A stretch of 64,000 nt of DNA from Prado023 sp964418695. Lineage in GTDB: Bacteria > Actinomycetota > Actinomycetes > S36-B12 > CAIYMF01. The stretch is from contig CAYQMN010000006.1 in assembly GCA_964418695.1 (NCBI GenBank), forward strand, positions 106,373-170,372. The letters run 5' to 3'. Positions 27,301 to 36,051 of the stretch are shown here, one piece after another (position 1 is the stretch's first letter; each line of letters starts with the position of its first letter). Under the pieces are notes generated by a model. It saw nothing but the letters and a program-made list of their open reading frames with translations, was not told where the DNA came from and searched no databases. Made by a program: the position numbers and the translations under genes.

Positions 27301-28098
27301 TCAGTCCGCGTCGCCGAAGCGACCGGAGGGGGCGAGGTCGATCAGGCTCTCTCGGATGCGCGCGAGCTCCTCGACGTCCGGCGCCGGCCAGCCGTTCGTC
27401 GGCCAGGGCTGGCCCGCCCCGGCCGTGACGCCGACCATCCCGGGCGGGCTCGCCGAGGCCCCGGACGTCCGGTACATGCGGGCGGCGACGTGGATCTCGG
27501 GCACCAGCGTGTCGGCCACCAGCGTCGCGGCGGTGGCCGAGGTGATCCCGCCGCCGGCCAGCACGATCCCCCCGTCGGGAGCGTTGCGGACCAGCCGCGC
27601 CAGCATCCGTGCCCCGTCCGCCGCGGTCGGCGCGCCACCACTGGTGAGCACCCGCGAGCAGCCGGCGTCGAACGCGGTCTGCACCGCCACCTCGATGTCC
27701 CGGGCGACGTCCGCGGCGCGGTGGAAGGTGACCTGTCGGCCCTCGGCCGCGGCCACCAGCTCGGCCAGCAGCGGCCGGTCGATGTCGCCGTCCGGCGTGA
27801 GCACGCCGACCACCACCCCGTGCGCGCCGAGGGCGACCGCTGCGCGCAGGTCGCGGCGCATCACCGCGACCTCGTCGCGGTCGAACACGAACCCGCCGCC
27901 GCGCGGCCGGATCATCACGTGCACCGGAACCCCGCGCGGCTCGGCGAGCTCCAGGACCGTCTCGATCGTCCCGGCCGACGGGCTGGTGCCGCCCTGCGGA
28001 TCGCTGTCGCACAGCTCGATCCGGTCCGCTGCGCCGAGCAGGGCGAGCCGGGCGGCTCCGACGGACGTGGCCAGGACCTCGATGCGCGCGGGACACAT
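27301..28098 (-). CDS. cutC: Copper homeostasis protein CutC
   Basis: 265 residues. TIM-barrel protein of the CutC family. Signatures: RIELCDSDPQGGTSPS, PVHVMIRPRGGGFVF, GAHGVVVGVLTPDGDID, VTFHRAAD and CSRVLTSGGAPTA follow the family in order. CutC was linked to copper tolerance but its biochemical role is unsettled, and many homologues probably have another function. The ATG at 28098 is taken as start; GTG 28104 two codons earlier is possible. Its start codon is only 29 bases from that of rpiB on the other strand, so the two promoters must overlap. Confidence 0.9.
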   Translation of the reverse strand: MCPARIEVLATSVGAARLALLGAADRIELCDSDPQGGTSPSAGTIETVLELAEPRGVPVHVMIRPRGGGFVFDRDEVAVMRRDLRAAVALGAHGVVVGVLTPDGDIDRPLLAELVAAAEGRQVTFHRAADVARDIEVAVQTAFDAGCSRVLTSGGAPTAADGARMLARLVRNAPDGGIVLAGGGITSATAATLVADTLVPEIHVAARMYRTSGASASPPGMVGVTAGAGQPWPTNGWPAPDVEELARIRESLIDLAPSGRFGDAD

Positions 28099-28104
28099 GG
28101 GCAC

Positions 28105-28119
28105 AGCATCGTCCAGACT
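28105..28119. promoter_or_regulatory. Overlapping divergent promoter of cutC and rpiB
   Basis: Weak -10-like hexamers sit back to back: CAGACT on the plus strand (28114-28119), eight bases before the rpiB ATG, and GATGCT on the minus strand (28110-28105), six bases before the cutC ATG. With 29 bases between start codons and no ribosome sites, both messages should be leaderless and each -35 would lie inside the other gene. Confidence 0.4.
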
Positions 28120-28127
28120 GTGCGTCC

Positions 28128-28577
<450 letters not shown>

Positions 28578-28661
28578 CCCGGCCGGTCGCGCCCGGCGGG
28601 GTCAGCCGGCTCCAGCCGGGCGCAGGCTCCGGTCGGGGAGGCTCCGGTCGGGTCCGCCCGA

Positions 28662-28773
28662 CTCAGGCGTCGGCCGGGCTCAGGCGTCGGCCCGCCTCAG
28701 GCGTCGGCCCGCCTCAGGCGTCGGCCCGACTCAGGCGTCGGCCCGCCTCAGGCGTCGGCCGGGCTCAGGCGTC
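28662..28773. repeat. 17-base tandem repeat, seven copies
   Basis: CTCAGGCGTC recurs at 28662, 28679, 28696, 28713, 28730, 28747 and 28764, a strict 17-base period with spacer CGGCCCGC or close variants. The last copy contains the stop codon and the last two codons of the CYTH gene, so the array looks like repeated duplication of that gene's 3' end. Confidence 0.92.
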
Positions 28774-29241
28774 CTTCGACCAGGTCGAGTACGGGGTGGC
28801 CGCCAGGTTCACGTTGTAGTAGCGCGCATCGCCGGAGACGTCCGCCCCGGCCCAGGCGGGCAGGTCGAACTCCTCGCCGGCCGAGCGCAGCTCCACCTCG
28901 GCCAGGACGAGTGGCGCGTTCGCCCCGCCGAACTCGTCGACCTCCCAGATGTGCCCGCCGACCCGGACCAGGTGCCGGATCTTCTCCACGACCGGCCCGT
29001 CGGCCAGGTGCGCGAGCATCGCCTCCGCGTCGCCCACCGGGATCGTGTACTCGAACTCCAGGCGGGTCACCCCGGTGGTCGGCCCCTTGATGGTCAGGTA
29101 CGCCAGGTGTCCGCGGATCCGCACGCGCAACGTGGTCAGCCCGCGCGTCAGGTAGCCCTGCACGATCCGGCTGGACTCCAGCACCACCGGACGCCAGGCG
29201 TCGGAGGTGACCAGGAACTTGTGCTCGATCTCCATCCCCAT
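28765..29241 (-). CDS. CYTH-domain protein
   Basis: 158 residues forming one CYTH (triphosphate tunnel) domain. The N-terminal signature EIEHKFLV (ExExK) is intact, and alternating charged strands follow: LRVRIRGHLAYLTIKG, RLEFEYTIP, IWEVDEFGG, LVLAEVELRS, matching the tunnel lining. Stand-alone members hydrolyse inorganic tripolyphosphate or have related metal-dependent triphosphatase activity. Two in-frame ATGs (29241, 29235) are possible; GGGAG is better spaced from the first. Follows dacB on the same strand by 48 bases. Its stop codon lies in the last unit of a 17-base tandem repeat. Confidence 0.9.
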   Translation of the reverse strand: MGMEIEHKFLVTSDAWRPVVLESSRIVQGYLTRGLTTLRVRIRGHLAYLTIKGPTTGVTRLEFEYTIPVGDAEAMLAHLADGPVVEKIRHLVRVGGHIWEVDEFGGANAPLVLAEVELRSAGEEFDLPAWAGADVSGDARYYNVNLAATPYSTWSKDA

Positions 29242-29289
29242 GAGGGCAGTCTCCCTCGCGCGCCGGCGGGACGGCGGGTGGGGTGACCC

Positions 29290-30741
29290 CTACCAGCAGC
29301 CGGTCACCGTGCTGGCAGTGCGATCCACCGCCGTGCGCGTCTGCGCGCGCGTGTAGCGGGTCGGTCGCTGGTTCACGATCGAGACGAAGATCTTGGTCCG
29401 CCCGTCCGAGCCGGCGGCGTACCCGGCCAGCGCGATCGAGTCCGCGACGGTCCCGGTCTTGGCCTGGATGCGGCCCGCCGCGCACTTGGCGGGCTTGCTC
29501 GTGAACCGCTTGTAGCTGGCCTTGAGCGTTCCGGTCCGCCCGGCGACGGGGAGCCAGCCGCGCAGGCCGGCCAGCTCCGGGTGCTTCGGGTCCAGCGCCC
29601 GGTTGAGCGCCGAGGTCAGCGCCTTGGCGGTGACTCGGCCGTCCAGCGAGAGTCCGCTGCCGTCCACGATCCGCACTCCGGACAGCGGGATCGACAGTGA
29701 GCGCAGCACCTGGGCCTGGGCGGCGCGCGCCCCGGCCCAGTCCGCCCGCTTCCCGCGCCCGACGGCGATCAGCCGGAACAGCATCTCGGCGGTGTCGTTG
29801 TCCGAGACCAGCAGGGCGTGGGAGACCGCCTGCCCGACCGTGTGCCCGGCGAACCTGGCCACCGTGGCGGACCCGGTCGGGGCGGTGCGCTCCCCTCGGT
29901 ACTTCGCATCGATCCCGAGCGTGCGCAGGCGGGCGACGAAGTACGCGCCGGCGTCGGCGGTCGCGTCGCGCACCTTGCGGTCGTCGCGAGCGAACGCGCC
30001 CACGCTGCGCACCTCGCTGGGCACGTAGCTGGCGCGCCAGCCGTGGGCGAAGCCGGACCCGGGGAACAGCGAGTCGTCGGCGTAGACCGAGACCGGACCC
30101 GAGTAGGCGGCCGCCGCGACGTTGGAGGAGGGGGTGGGCGTCGGCGACGTGGTGGTGGCGGCGGACGGGCTCGGGGTCGGCGCGGGCGACGCGGTGGGTG
30201 CGGTGGAGCCGCGCAGGGCGGCAGCCGTGCTCGAGGCCAGGGCGCGCAGGTTCGCGCTGGTGAGCAGCGGGTCGCCGCCGGCCACCAGGACCAGCTCGCC
30301 GGGCTTGGCCCCGGCGCGAACCGTGGTGGGCAGCCGGTGGGCTGGTCCCAGCTGCTTGAGCACCCCGACCGAGGTCAGGATCTTCGTCGTGGACGCGCCC
30401 CGCAGAGAGGCGTTGCCGCGCTTGGAGTAGACGTAGCGGCTGGTGGAGGTGTCCCAGACCGTCATGGTGAACCGCTTGCCCAGCACCTTGGACTTCGTGC
30501 GCGCCGGCAGCTTGGCCACGATCCGCGCGTTCGCCCGAGCGGTGGCCGCCGCCGCGCGAGCGGAGGTCGCGGTGCCGGCGGGCGTCAGGACGGCAGCACC
30601 GGTCGCCGCCAGGACCGCGGTACCGGTCGCCGCCGGTGCGGAATGGGCGACTGGCCCGGCGTGCGCGGCGGGCAGCGGCGCGGTGGCCGCCAGGGGGACG
30701 ACCAGCAGTGCCGAGGTGGTCAGAGCGGTGACGCGGCGCAT
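29290..30741 (-). CDS. dacB: D-alanyl-D-alanine carboxypeptidase/endopeptidase (PBP4, S13)
   Basis: 483 residues. Exported penicillin-binding protein that trims peptidoglycan peptides. Signal peptide: RRVTALTTSALLVVPLAATAPLPAAHA. Catalytic motifs: STTK near residue 115, SDN near 311 (VSDNDTAEML), KTG near 427 (QAKTGTVADS). A Thr/Ser/Pro-rich linker (TASPAPTPSPSAATTTSP) lies in the middle insertion near residues 170-190. ATG at 30741 has GGGAGG at good spacing; an ATG five codons upstream is less likely. A 16-base perfect palindrome lies just upstream. Probably co-transcribed with the CYTH gene. Confidence 0.93.
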   Translation of the reverse strand: MRRVTALTTSALLVVPLAATAPLPAAHAGPVAHSAPAATGTAVLAATGAAVLTPAGTATSARAAAATARANARIVAKLPARTKSKVLGKRFTMTVWDTSTSRYVYSKRGNASLRGASTTKILTSVGVLKQLGPAHRLPTTVRAGAKPGELVLVAGGDPLLTSANLRALASSTAAALRGSTAPTASPAPTPSPSAATTTSPTPTPSSNVAAAAYSGPVSVYADDSLFPGSGFAHGWRASYVPSEVRSVGAFARDDRKVRDATADAGAYFVARLRTLGIDAKYRGERTAPTGSATVARFAGHTVGQAVSHALLVSDNDTAEMLFRLIAVGRGKRADWAGARAAQAQVLRSLSIPLSGVRIVDGSGLSLDGRVTAKALTSALNRALDPKHPELAGLRGWLPVAGRTGTLKASYKRFTSKPAKCAAGRIQAKTGTVADSIALAGYAAGSDGRTKIFVSIVNQRPTRYTRAQTRTAVDRTASTVTGCW

Positions 30742-30755
30742 GGATCCCTCCCGCA

Positions 30756-30771
30756 CCGCCGGGCCCGGCGG
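30756..30771. promoter_or_regulatory. Perfect GC palindrome upstream of dacB
   Basis: CCGCCGGGCCCGGCGG, a 16-base perfect dyad next to the dacB ribosome site. It could fold into a hairpin in the leader that affects translation, or end transcription from the HerA-like gene upstream. Confidence 0.4.
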
Positions 30772-30851
30772 CGCAGGGGGGACGGTATCGCTGGCGCACC
30801 GATCGGCTGGCGCATGCGCCGGTCAACGTGGGGCTAAGGAGGACCTCTCTG

Positions 30852-33374
30852 TCAGGTGCCGACCGGGATCCAGACCAGACCCAGCTGCGTGACCCGCACG
30901 TCGGTGCGCTCCAGACCGACCGCCATCGTGGAGAGGTCGGCGGCCTTGGCCCGCCACTGGTCGGCGATAGCGCGCGTCTCGGCGTCCAGGTCGGCCTGCA
31001 CGTCGGCCAGCTGACGCTCGAGGTCGTCGACGCGGCTCTCCGCGGCGTCGACCCGGCTGTTCGCGGTGGACATGCGGCGCATCGAGGTGCCGATGCTCAT
31101 CGATCGCCGTCCGAACAGCCCGCCGAGCATGTCGGAGGCCATGCTGCTGTTGCGCTGCGAGCGCTGCCGGTCCACCGCGCCCTGGGCAGTCGTGACCCGG
31201 CGCTGGATGTCGCCTAGCCGCCGCTCGTACTTGGACCGCAGGGCGGCGATCGCCTGGTCTCCACCGTCGGCGGCCGCCGCCTGACAGCGCGCCGCGAACT
31301 GCTCGGCCGACTCGCCGACCCGCCCGTAGAGCTTGAGCGTCGGATTCGTCGGGATCTCGACGGTCAGCGAGCGGACGAGATGATCGGTCAGGTCGCGCTG
31401 AAGCGTGGTCCACCACGGCTTGCGGGCCACCTCCGAGGGCGGCAGCCGGTAGACCGCGCCCGGCGGTGCGGTGGGCAGCAGGTCGCGGTCGTCGTAGTCC
31501 ACGGCGACGAAGGCGCGCGCGTCCGGCAGCGCGCTCAGCGCGGACAGGACCGCCTCGTACTCCTGGTCGAGGATCAGGTCGGCCTTCGTGTCGTCGAACC
31601 GCACCAGCACGCGGGCGATCGCGGCCGGCACCAGGCGGTGTCCGGGGACCGCACCCACCTGCGCCGCCCAGGAGGCGGCCGGGTCCAGGTAGGAGACCGG
31701 CACACCCGCGGCGACCGCGGGGGCGACCGGGCTCTCGTCGGCCGCCAGCGGAGTGGTGGGCGGCGTGGAACCCGGGGTGGGGGAGGTGGCGGCGGGAGCG
31801 GGCTGGGCGGGAGTGGGCTGGGTGGGAGCGGGCTGGGCGGGAGCGGGCTGGGCGGGAGTGGGCTGGGTGGGAGCGGGCTGGGTGGGGGCGGGCTGGGTGG
31901 AGCCGGGAACGGTCTCGGCTGGAGCGGCCTGGCCGGACCTCGGGGCCTGGGCGGCCCCCGGAATCTGGGCGCCTCCCGCGGCCACCCCTTGCCCGCCGGC
32001 GCGCCCCGCCGTCAGACTCGCGACCTGCTCGCGGCTCAGCGGGCCGCGCAGGTAGCTCATCGCCCAGCGGGTCGTCATCACCTCGACGGAGTCCTTGCTG
32101 GCCCGCTTGAGCACGAACTCGCGCTTGCCCATCGCCGAGATCGTGGCCGCGACGGCCGCTTGGTCGATCGTGCCGGCGGCGCTGGTCAGACCGTCCAGGA
32201 GCCGGTTCTTGTCCTGCTCGGTCTGCAGCCGCCCGATCAGCCAGGTGCCCGCGTTGGACAGGGCCTTGTAGTCCACGTCGACCGGGTTCTGCGTGGAGAG
32301 CACCACCCCGACCCCGAACGCGCGGGCCTGCTTGAGCAGGAGCATGAGCGGCTCCTTGGTCGGCGGGTTGCCGTTCGGCGGCAGGTAGCCGGCCACCTCG
32401 TCCATGTAGACCAGCGTGCGCAGGTCCGACGTGCCGCTCTGCCGGCGCATCCACGAGATGAGCTTGGTCAGCACGACCGACGTCGCCGACTGCCGCTGTT
32501 CGTCGGAGAGATGCGTGATGCTCACGATCGCGCAGCGCGGGCGACCGTCCGGACCGTGCAGCATCGCGTCGATGTCGATGCGCTGGCCCTCCATCCACGG
32601 CGCGAACGCCGGGGCGGCGAGCAGCCCGTTCAGGCGCATCGCCAGCTTCATCCGGTCGGCGGGCGGGTAGTAGGCGTCCAGATCCAGGACGCCGACCTTG
32701 CGCATCGGCGGCTGCTGCACACTGGCCACGAGCGTGGCCATGTCCAGCGCCCGGCCCTGCGCCCAGGAGGCATTGATGATCGTGGCCAGCAGGATGTGCT
32801 CGCGCGAGCTCATCGGGTCGGACTCGATGCCCAGCAGGTTCAGCAGGCTGGAGACGTACGCGTCGATCTCCTCGGCCACCGCCTGCGGGTCGCCGAGATC
32901 CGCGGGCGCGTCGAGGCTGCCGATCACGTTGAGCTGGATCCCGTGCGGGGCGCCGGGCGTGTAGACAGCGACGTCGACTCCGGAGTGCAGGGCGGCCACG
33001 TCCGGGGGGCCGAGCTCCCATCCGGCCAGGCCCTGCGCCCAGCGCTGCGCCTCGGCAGCGGCGAAGTCCTCGACCGACTGGCCGGCCTTGGCGGCGTCGC
33101 CGGGATTCACCCACGGCTGAAACTCCGCGGCGCTCAGCCCGGGGAAGGTCAGGGCGAGGTTGGTGAGGTCGCCCTTGGGGTCGATGAGCAGGGCGGGGAT
33201 GCCCGCGCGCAGACACTCCTCGATCAGCACCACCCCGAGCCCGGTCTTGCCCGAGCCGGTCATGCCCACGATCACGCCGTGGGTGGTCAGCTCCTCGCTG
33301 GGCAGGGTGACGGGCGCGCCCGTGCGCTGGTGGGTGGCGGGATCCACGATCCCGCCGAGTCGCAGCTCAGCCAT
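30852..33374 (-). CDS. HerA-like ATPase (DUF853-type) with PT-rich linker
   Basis: 840 residues. An additional-strand ATPase of the HerA/FtsK class. Walker A GMTGSGKTGLG is at residues 37-47 and the Walker B-like TLVYMDEVAGYLPP near 326, followed by an arginine-containing STQNP/TWLIGRLQTEQDKNR sensor region. After about residue 460 comes a ~90-residue linker of TQPAPTQPTPAQPAPA repeats, then a second globular part (about 560-660) and a helical coiled-coil C-terminus (RSKYERRLGDIQRRV; RVDAAESRVDDLERQLADV). The role is not established for this family in actinobacteria; DNA or protein translocation is plausible. Leaderless start: TAGCCT six bases upstream of the ATG. Confidence 0.85.
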   Translation of the reverse strand: MAELRLGGIVDPATHQRTGAPVTLPSEELTTHGVIVGMTGSGKTGLGVVLIEECLRAGIPALLIDPKGDLTNLALTFPGLSAAEFQPWVNPGDAAKAGQSVEDFAAAEAQRWAQGLAGWELGPPDVAALHSGVDVAVYTPGAPHGIQLNVIGSLDAPADLGDPQAVAEEIDAYVSSLLNLLGIESDPMSSREHILLATIINASWAQGRALDMATLVASVQQPPMRKVGVLDLDAYYPPADRMKLAMRLNGLLAAPAFAPWMEGQRIDIDAMLHGPDGRPRCAIVSITHLSDEQRQSATSVVLTKLISWMRRQSGTSDLRTLVYMDEVAGYLPPNGNPPTKEPLMLLLKQARAFGVGVVLSTQNPVDVDYKALSNAGTWLIGRLQTEQDKNRLLDGLTSAAGTIDQAAVAATISAMGKREFVLKRASKDSVEVMTTRWAMSYLRGPLSREQVASLTAGRAGGQGVAAGGAQIPGAAQAPRSGQAAPAETVPGSTQPAPTQPAPTQPTPAQPAPAQPAPTQPTPAQPAPAATSPTPGSTPPTTPLAADESPVAPAVAAGVPVSYLDPAASWAAQVGAVPGHRLVPAAIARVLVRFDDTKADLILDQEYEAVLSALSALPDARAFVAVDYDDRDLLPTAPPGAVYRLPPSEVARKPWWTTLQRDLTDHLVRSLTVEIPTNPTLKLYGRVGESAEQFAARCQAAAADGGDQAIAALRSKYERRLGDIQRRVTTAQGAVDRQRSQRNSSMASDMLGGLFGRRSMSIGTSMRRMSTANSRVDAAESRVDDLERQLADVQADLDAETRAIADQWRAKAADLSTMAVGLERTDVRVTQLGLVWIPVGT

Positions 33375-33380
33375 TCCCGC

Positions 33381-33386
33381 AGGCTA
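33381..33386 (-). promoter_or_regulatory. Leaderless -10 element of the HerA-like gene
   Basis: TAGCCT on the minus strand, six bases before the ATG at 33374. Confidence 0.55.
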
Positions 33387-33432
33387 GGCAGGAGCCCCCG
33401 GGAGCCGCGCGCTGGCGGTGCCCCCGAAGACG

Positions 33433-33464
33433 CGAACGGCCCCAGCGGATGCCGGGGCCGTTCG
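33433..33464 (-). terminator. Terminator after the LAxTG protein gene
   Basis: An 11-base perfect stem (CGAACGGCCCC with GGGGCCGTTCG) around a ten-base loop, 15 bases beyond the stop codon of the surface protein gene. It separates that gene from the HerA-like gene's promoter. Confidence 0.8.
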
Positions 33465-33478
33465 AGGTTCGTGACAGG

Positions 33479-34033
33479 TCAGGCGGACTTGCCCCACCGG
33501 CGGGCGCGAGCGCCGAAGACGGCCGCGAGGCCGATCATGATCGCGCCCAGGCCGACGATGACCAGGGTGGTGGTCGAGTCCGCGCCGGTCTTGGCCAGGT
33601 CGTCTGAATCGCTGCCCTCGTCCGAGCCGTCGTCGGTGTCCTCGGCGTCGGTGACGACGACCGTCAGGGTCTCGGTCCAGGCCGCCCCCGTCGGATCGGT
33701 GCCCGTGCCGGTGACCGAGTACGTGCCTGCCTCGGTGGCGTCCAGCGTGGTCGAGCCGTCGCCCGCGGCATCCAAGGCCAGCGACTCGTCGCCCGAGGTC
33801 GCGGCAGGAGCCAGCGCCAGGAACCCGGCCGCAGACACCTGATGCCACTCGATCGCGACGGTGGATCCGCCCAGCAGGCCGGTGATCGAGACGCTGATGC
33901 CCTCTTCCGTGGTCCCGCCCATGACGCTCATGTTCGGCACCCCCGGCGGATAGGCGGCTGCGGGGCCGGCTGCGACGCAGAACGCCGCAAGTGCGATGAG
34001 AAGTCCGCTGACGATCTGACCGATTCGCTTCAT
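33479..34033 (-). CDS. LAxTG-anchored surface protein
   Basis: 184 residues. A signal peptide (KRIGQIVSGLLIALAAFCVAAGPAAA) is followed by an Ig-like beta domain of about 95 residues (SVSITGLLGGSTVAIEWHQV; GTYSVTGTGTDPTGAAWTE), an Asp/Glu/Ser-rich linker, and a cell-wall sorting signal: LAKTG near residue 147, hydrophobic TLVIVGLGAIMIGLAAVFGA and basic RARRWGKSA. LAxTG is the motif of class E (housekeeping-like) sortases of GC-rich actinobacteria. No sortase gene lies in this window. ATG at 34033 has GGGGAG upstream. It is probably a single-gene unit with its own promoter and terminator. Confidence 0.9.
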   Translation of the reverse strand: MKRIGQIVSGLLIALAAFCVAAGPAAAYPPGVPNMSVMGGTTEEGISVSITGLLGGSTVAIEWHQVSAAGFLALAPAATSGDESLALDAAGDGSTTLDATEAGTYSVTGTGTDPTGAAWTETLTVVVTDAEDTDDGSDEGSDSDDLAKTGADSTTTLVIVGLGAIMIGLAAVFGARARRWGKSA

Positions 34034-34068
34034 GCTGCTCCCCACAACGAGTTGACGTGTGCGGGCAG

Positions 34069-34098
34069 AACCTAGCGTTCTCCGACGAGGCAAGGCAA
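34069..34098 (-). promoter_or_regulatory. Promoter of the LAxTG protein gene
   Basis: Minus-strand -35 TTGCCT (34098-34093), 18-base spacer, -10 TAGGTT (34074-34069). The -35 lies inside the hairpin at 34086-34119. Confidence 0.55.
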
Positions 34099-34119
34099 TC
34101 CGGGGGACCCCTTGCCTCG
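34086..34119 (-). terminator. Hairpin downstream of the polysaccharide genes
   Basis: Ten-base perfect arms (CGAGGCAAGG and CCTTGCCTCG) around a 14-base loop in the gap between the DUF4012 gene and the surface protein gene. It may end the polysaccharide operon, or act as an operator, since it overlaps the next promoter's -35. Confidence 0.5.
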
Positions 34120-34301
34120 GATTCCGCGGCCACTCGCGTCGTCGAGCGACGGCCGAGAAGCGCGGTGATCCGCCCCATTCGCCGCGGCGGGCTCCCTTGG
34201 GGAGATCAGGTCGGCAGAAAGGTCATCCGAGAGCGACGGATTCCGCGGCGGAACCCGGAATCGGCCGGGTCTCGCGCCGGCCCGTGGCGCAGCCGAGGCG
34301 C

Positions 34302-36050
34302 TCAGCAGGGTCGGTCGGTGATCGTCGTCTTCTGGGGCGTGGCCAGCGGCTGCTCGGGCGAGCTGGCGGCTCCAGGCAGCCTGGGCTCCCGGAAGAGGAC
34401 CGAGACCGTCTGCGCCGCGCGCGGCGGCAGCGTCACGTCCAGCACCAGCGAGGGCCGGCCCTCCTCGCTGAAGGGCGCGTAGAACGCCGGCTCGCCGTTC
34501 ACGCTCACCGAGAGGACCTGGGCGCGATTGGGCAGGTGGACCTGCGCGAGCGTGGAGTTGATGGGGCCGCTCTCGCCGACCTTCGCCTGGGCGATGACAT
34601 AGTCGGGCAGGTCCTGGCCCTTCGGCACGGCGTTGGTGAGCGTCACCGTGAACGTGGAGCGGACCATGTTGCGGCTGTCCGCGCACTGCCCGACCTCGTA
34701 GTGGACCGCGCGCTCCAGGTAGGTGTCCAGCTTGGAGGCCGAGGAGTTGATGGCGACGAGGTCCACGCGTGAGCCGTCCGGCGCGGCCAGCGCCCCGCCG
34801 GCGGAGGTCTGGATGATCTGGTCCTGCAGGCCCGGCGTGGCCGACCAGGCCAGGATGCGGCGCTGGCCGATCGCCTGCGCCAGCGCGGTCTGCGTCGCAG
34901 CCGTGGGTGGCGCGGCGATCACCGCGTCCAGCGCTGTCCTGGCGACCTGCTCCTGGTACTCCTTGCGCTCCGGGGACTCCGCCGCCTCGGGGAACTTCTC
35001 GTAGATGCCCGAGAGGGCGAAGTCGGTCAGCTGGTGGCCGGTGAGCGAGCCGCCGTCGGGCAGGGCGGCCTTCGCCCCGCTGGCCTGCATGAGGTCGCCG
35101 AGCGCGATCACGTCGGCCGACAGGGCTCCGTCGAGCTTCTCGCCGGTCTTCTGCCGCCACGCCGCCACCCAGTTGGCCGCCGCGTTCGGGAAGTTGGCGC
35201 TGATGTTCATCCCCGACACGAGCTTCGCCTCGTCGCCGTAGCGCGCGATGTACTGCGCGCTGGTCGAGCTCGGGAACTGCTTGAGGGTGGGCAGGTCGGA
35301 GTTGGATCCGACCTGCTCGACGCTGAACCGGCCCTTGCTCGCGCGCACGATCGCCCAGGTGCCCAGGAATCCGCCGACCCCCCGAGCCTCGTTCGGGTTC
35401 AGCAGGGCGACGAAGTAGCGCTGGGGTGTCTCGGCACCCAGCAGCGCCGGGATGATGTGCCCGGCCCGGATCACCGAGGTCAGCGTGTCGTCCAGCGACT
35501 CGATCTCGTCGGCCAGCTGGGTGCGCGCCTCCTCGACCTGGCCGATGACCAGCGCGCCGTCCGCCGCCGAGGGCGAGGCCACCAGGGTGGCGTAGGCCGT
35601 GCGGATGCCCAGCTGCGCCTCCTGAAGCGGCGGCACGGCGGCGGCGACGGTGGCAGTGCGGATGCGACCGCGCGGGCCCACGACCTGCTCGGGGGTCAGG
35701 GCGTCCAGGGCGTGCAGCGCCGGCAGCAGCGAGTCCACGGTCTGGTCCAGCGAGGCAGCGATCGCGCGGGCCGTGGTCGGCGTCGCGCCCAGGACCGGGA
35801 CCCGCGCGGCCAGCGACCAGATGATCGACCCGGTCTGGGACACGGCCGCCTGGGAGTGCTGCGCCGCCGACTGCATCGCGGTCGTGCTGGCCGTGACGTC
35901 GCGGGTGCCCAAGGCCGCACGCGCTGCCACGAGGTCGGCGCGGGCGGCGGTCAGCTGCGAGTTCGCCGCGCGTGCGGTGACCAGGAACCAGGCCGAGAGC
36001 CCGGCCACGGCGAGCACGACCAGTGCGCCGAGCAGCAGCCAGCGGCGCAC
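34302..36050 (-). CDS. DUF4012 protein of polysaccharide clusters
   Basis: 582 residues. One N-terminal membrane helix (LLLGALVVLAVAGLSAWFLVT) puts the rest outside the membrane. The large domain matches DUF4012 as I know it: YFVALLNPNEARGVGGFLGTWAIVRASKGRF, an ANFPNAAANWVAAWRQ region, and a C-terminal beta domain (STFTVTLTNAVPKG). DUF4012 genes sit with exopolysaccharide or capsule genes in many actinobacteria and Firmicutes; the fold is LytR-like in position but no catalytic residues are assigned. The GTG start is one base after the BY-kinase stop, so the two are coupled. Confidence 0.85.
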   Translation of the reverse strand: MRRWLLLGALVVLAVAGLSAWFLVTARAANSQLTAARADLVAARAALGTRDVTASTTAMQSAAQHSQAAVSQTGSIIWSLAARVPVLGATPTTARAIAASLDQTVDSLLPALHALDALTPEQVVGPRGRIRTATVAAAVPPLQEAQLGIRTAYATLVASPSAADGALVIGQVEEARTQLADEIESLDDTLTSVIRAGHIIPALLGAETPQRYFVALLNPNEARGVGGFLGTWAIVRASKGRFSVEQVGSNSDLPTLKQFPSSTSAQYIARYGDEAKLVSGMNISANFPNAAANWVAAWRQKTGEKLDGALSADVIALGDLMQASGAKAALPDGGSLTGHQLTDFALSGIYEKFPEAAESPERKEYQEQVARTALDAVIAAPPTAATQTALAQAIGQRRILAWSATPGLQDQIIQTSAGGALAAPDGSRVDLVAINSSASKLDTYLERAVHYEVGQCADSRNMVRSTFTVTLTNAVPKGQDLPDYVIAQAKVGESGPINSTLAQVHLPNRAQVLSVSVNGEPAFYAPFSEEGRPSLVLDVTLPPRAAQTVSVLFREPRLPGAASSPEQPLATPQKTTITDRPC

Positions 36051-36051
36051 G

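Noticed and set aside
28662..28773. CRISPR array
   Set aside because: The 17-base units follow directly with no spacers; it is a simple tandem repeat.
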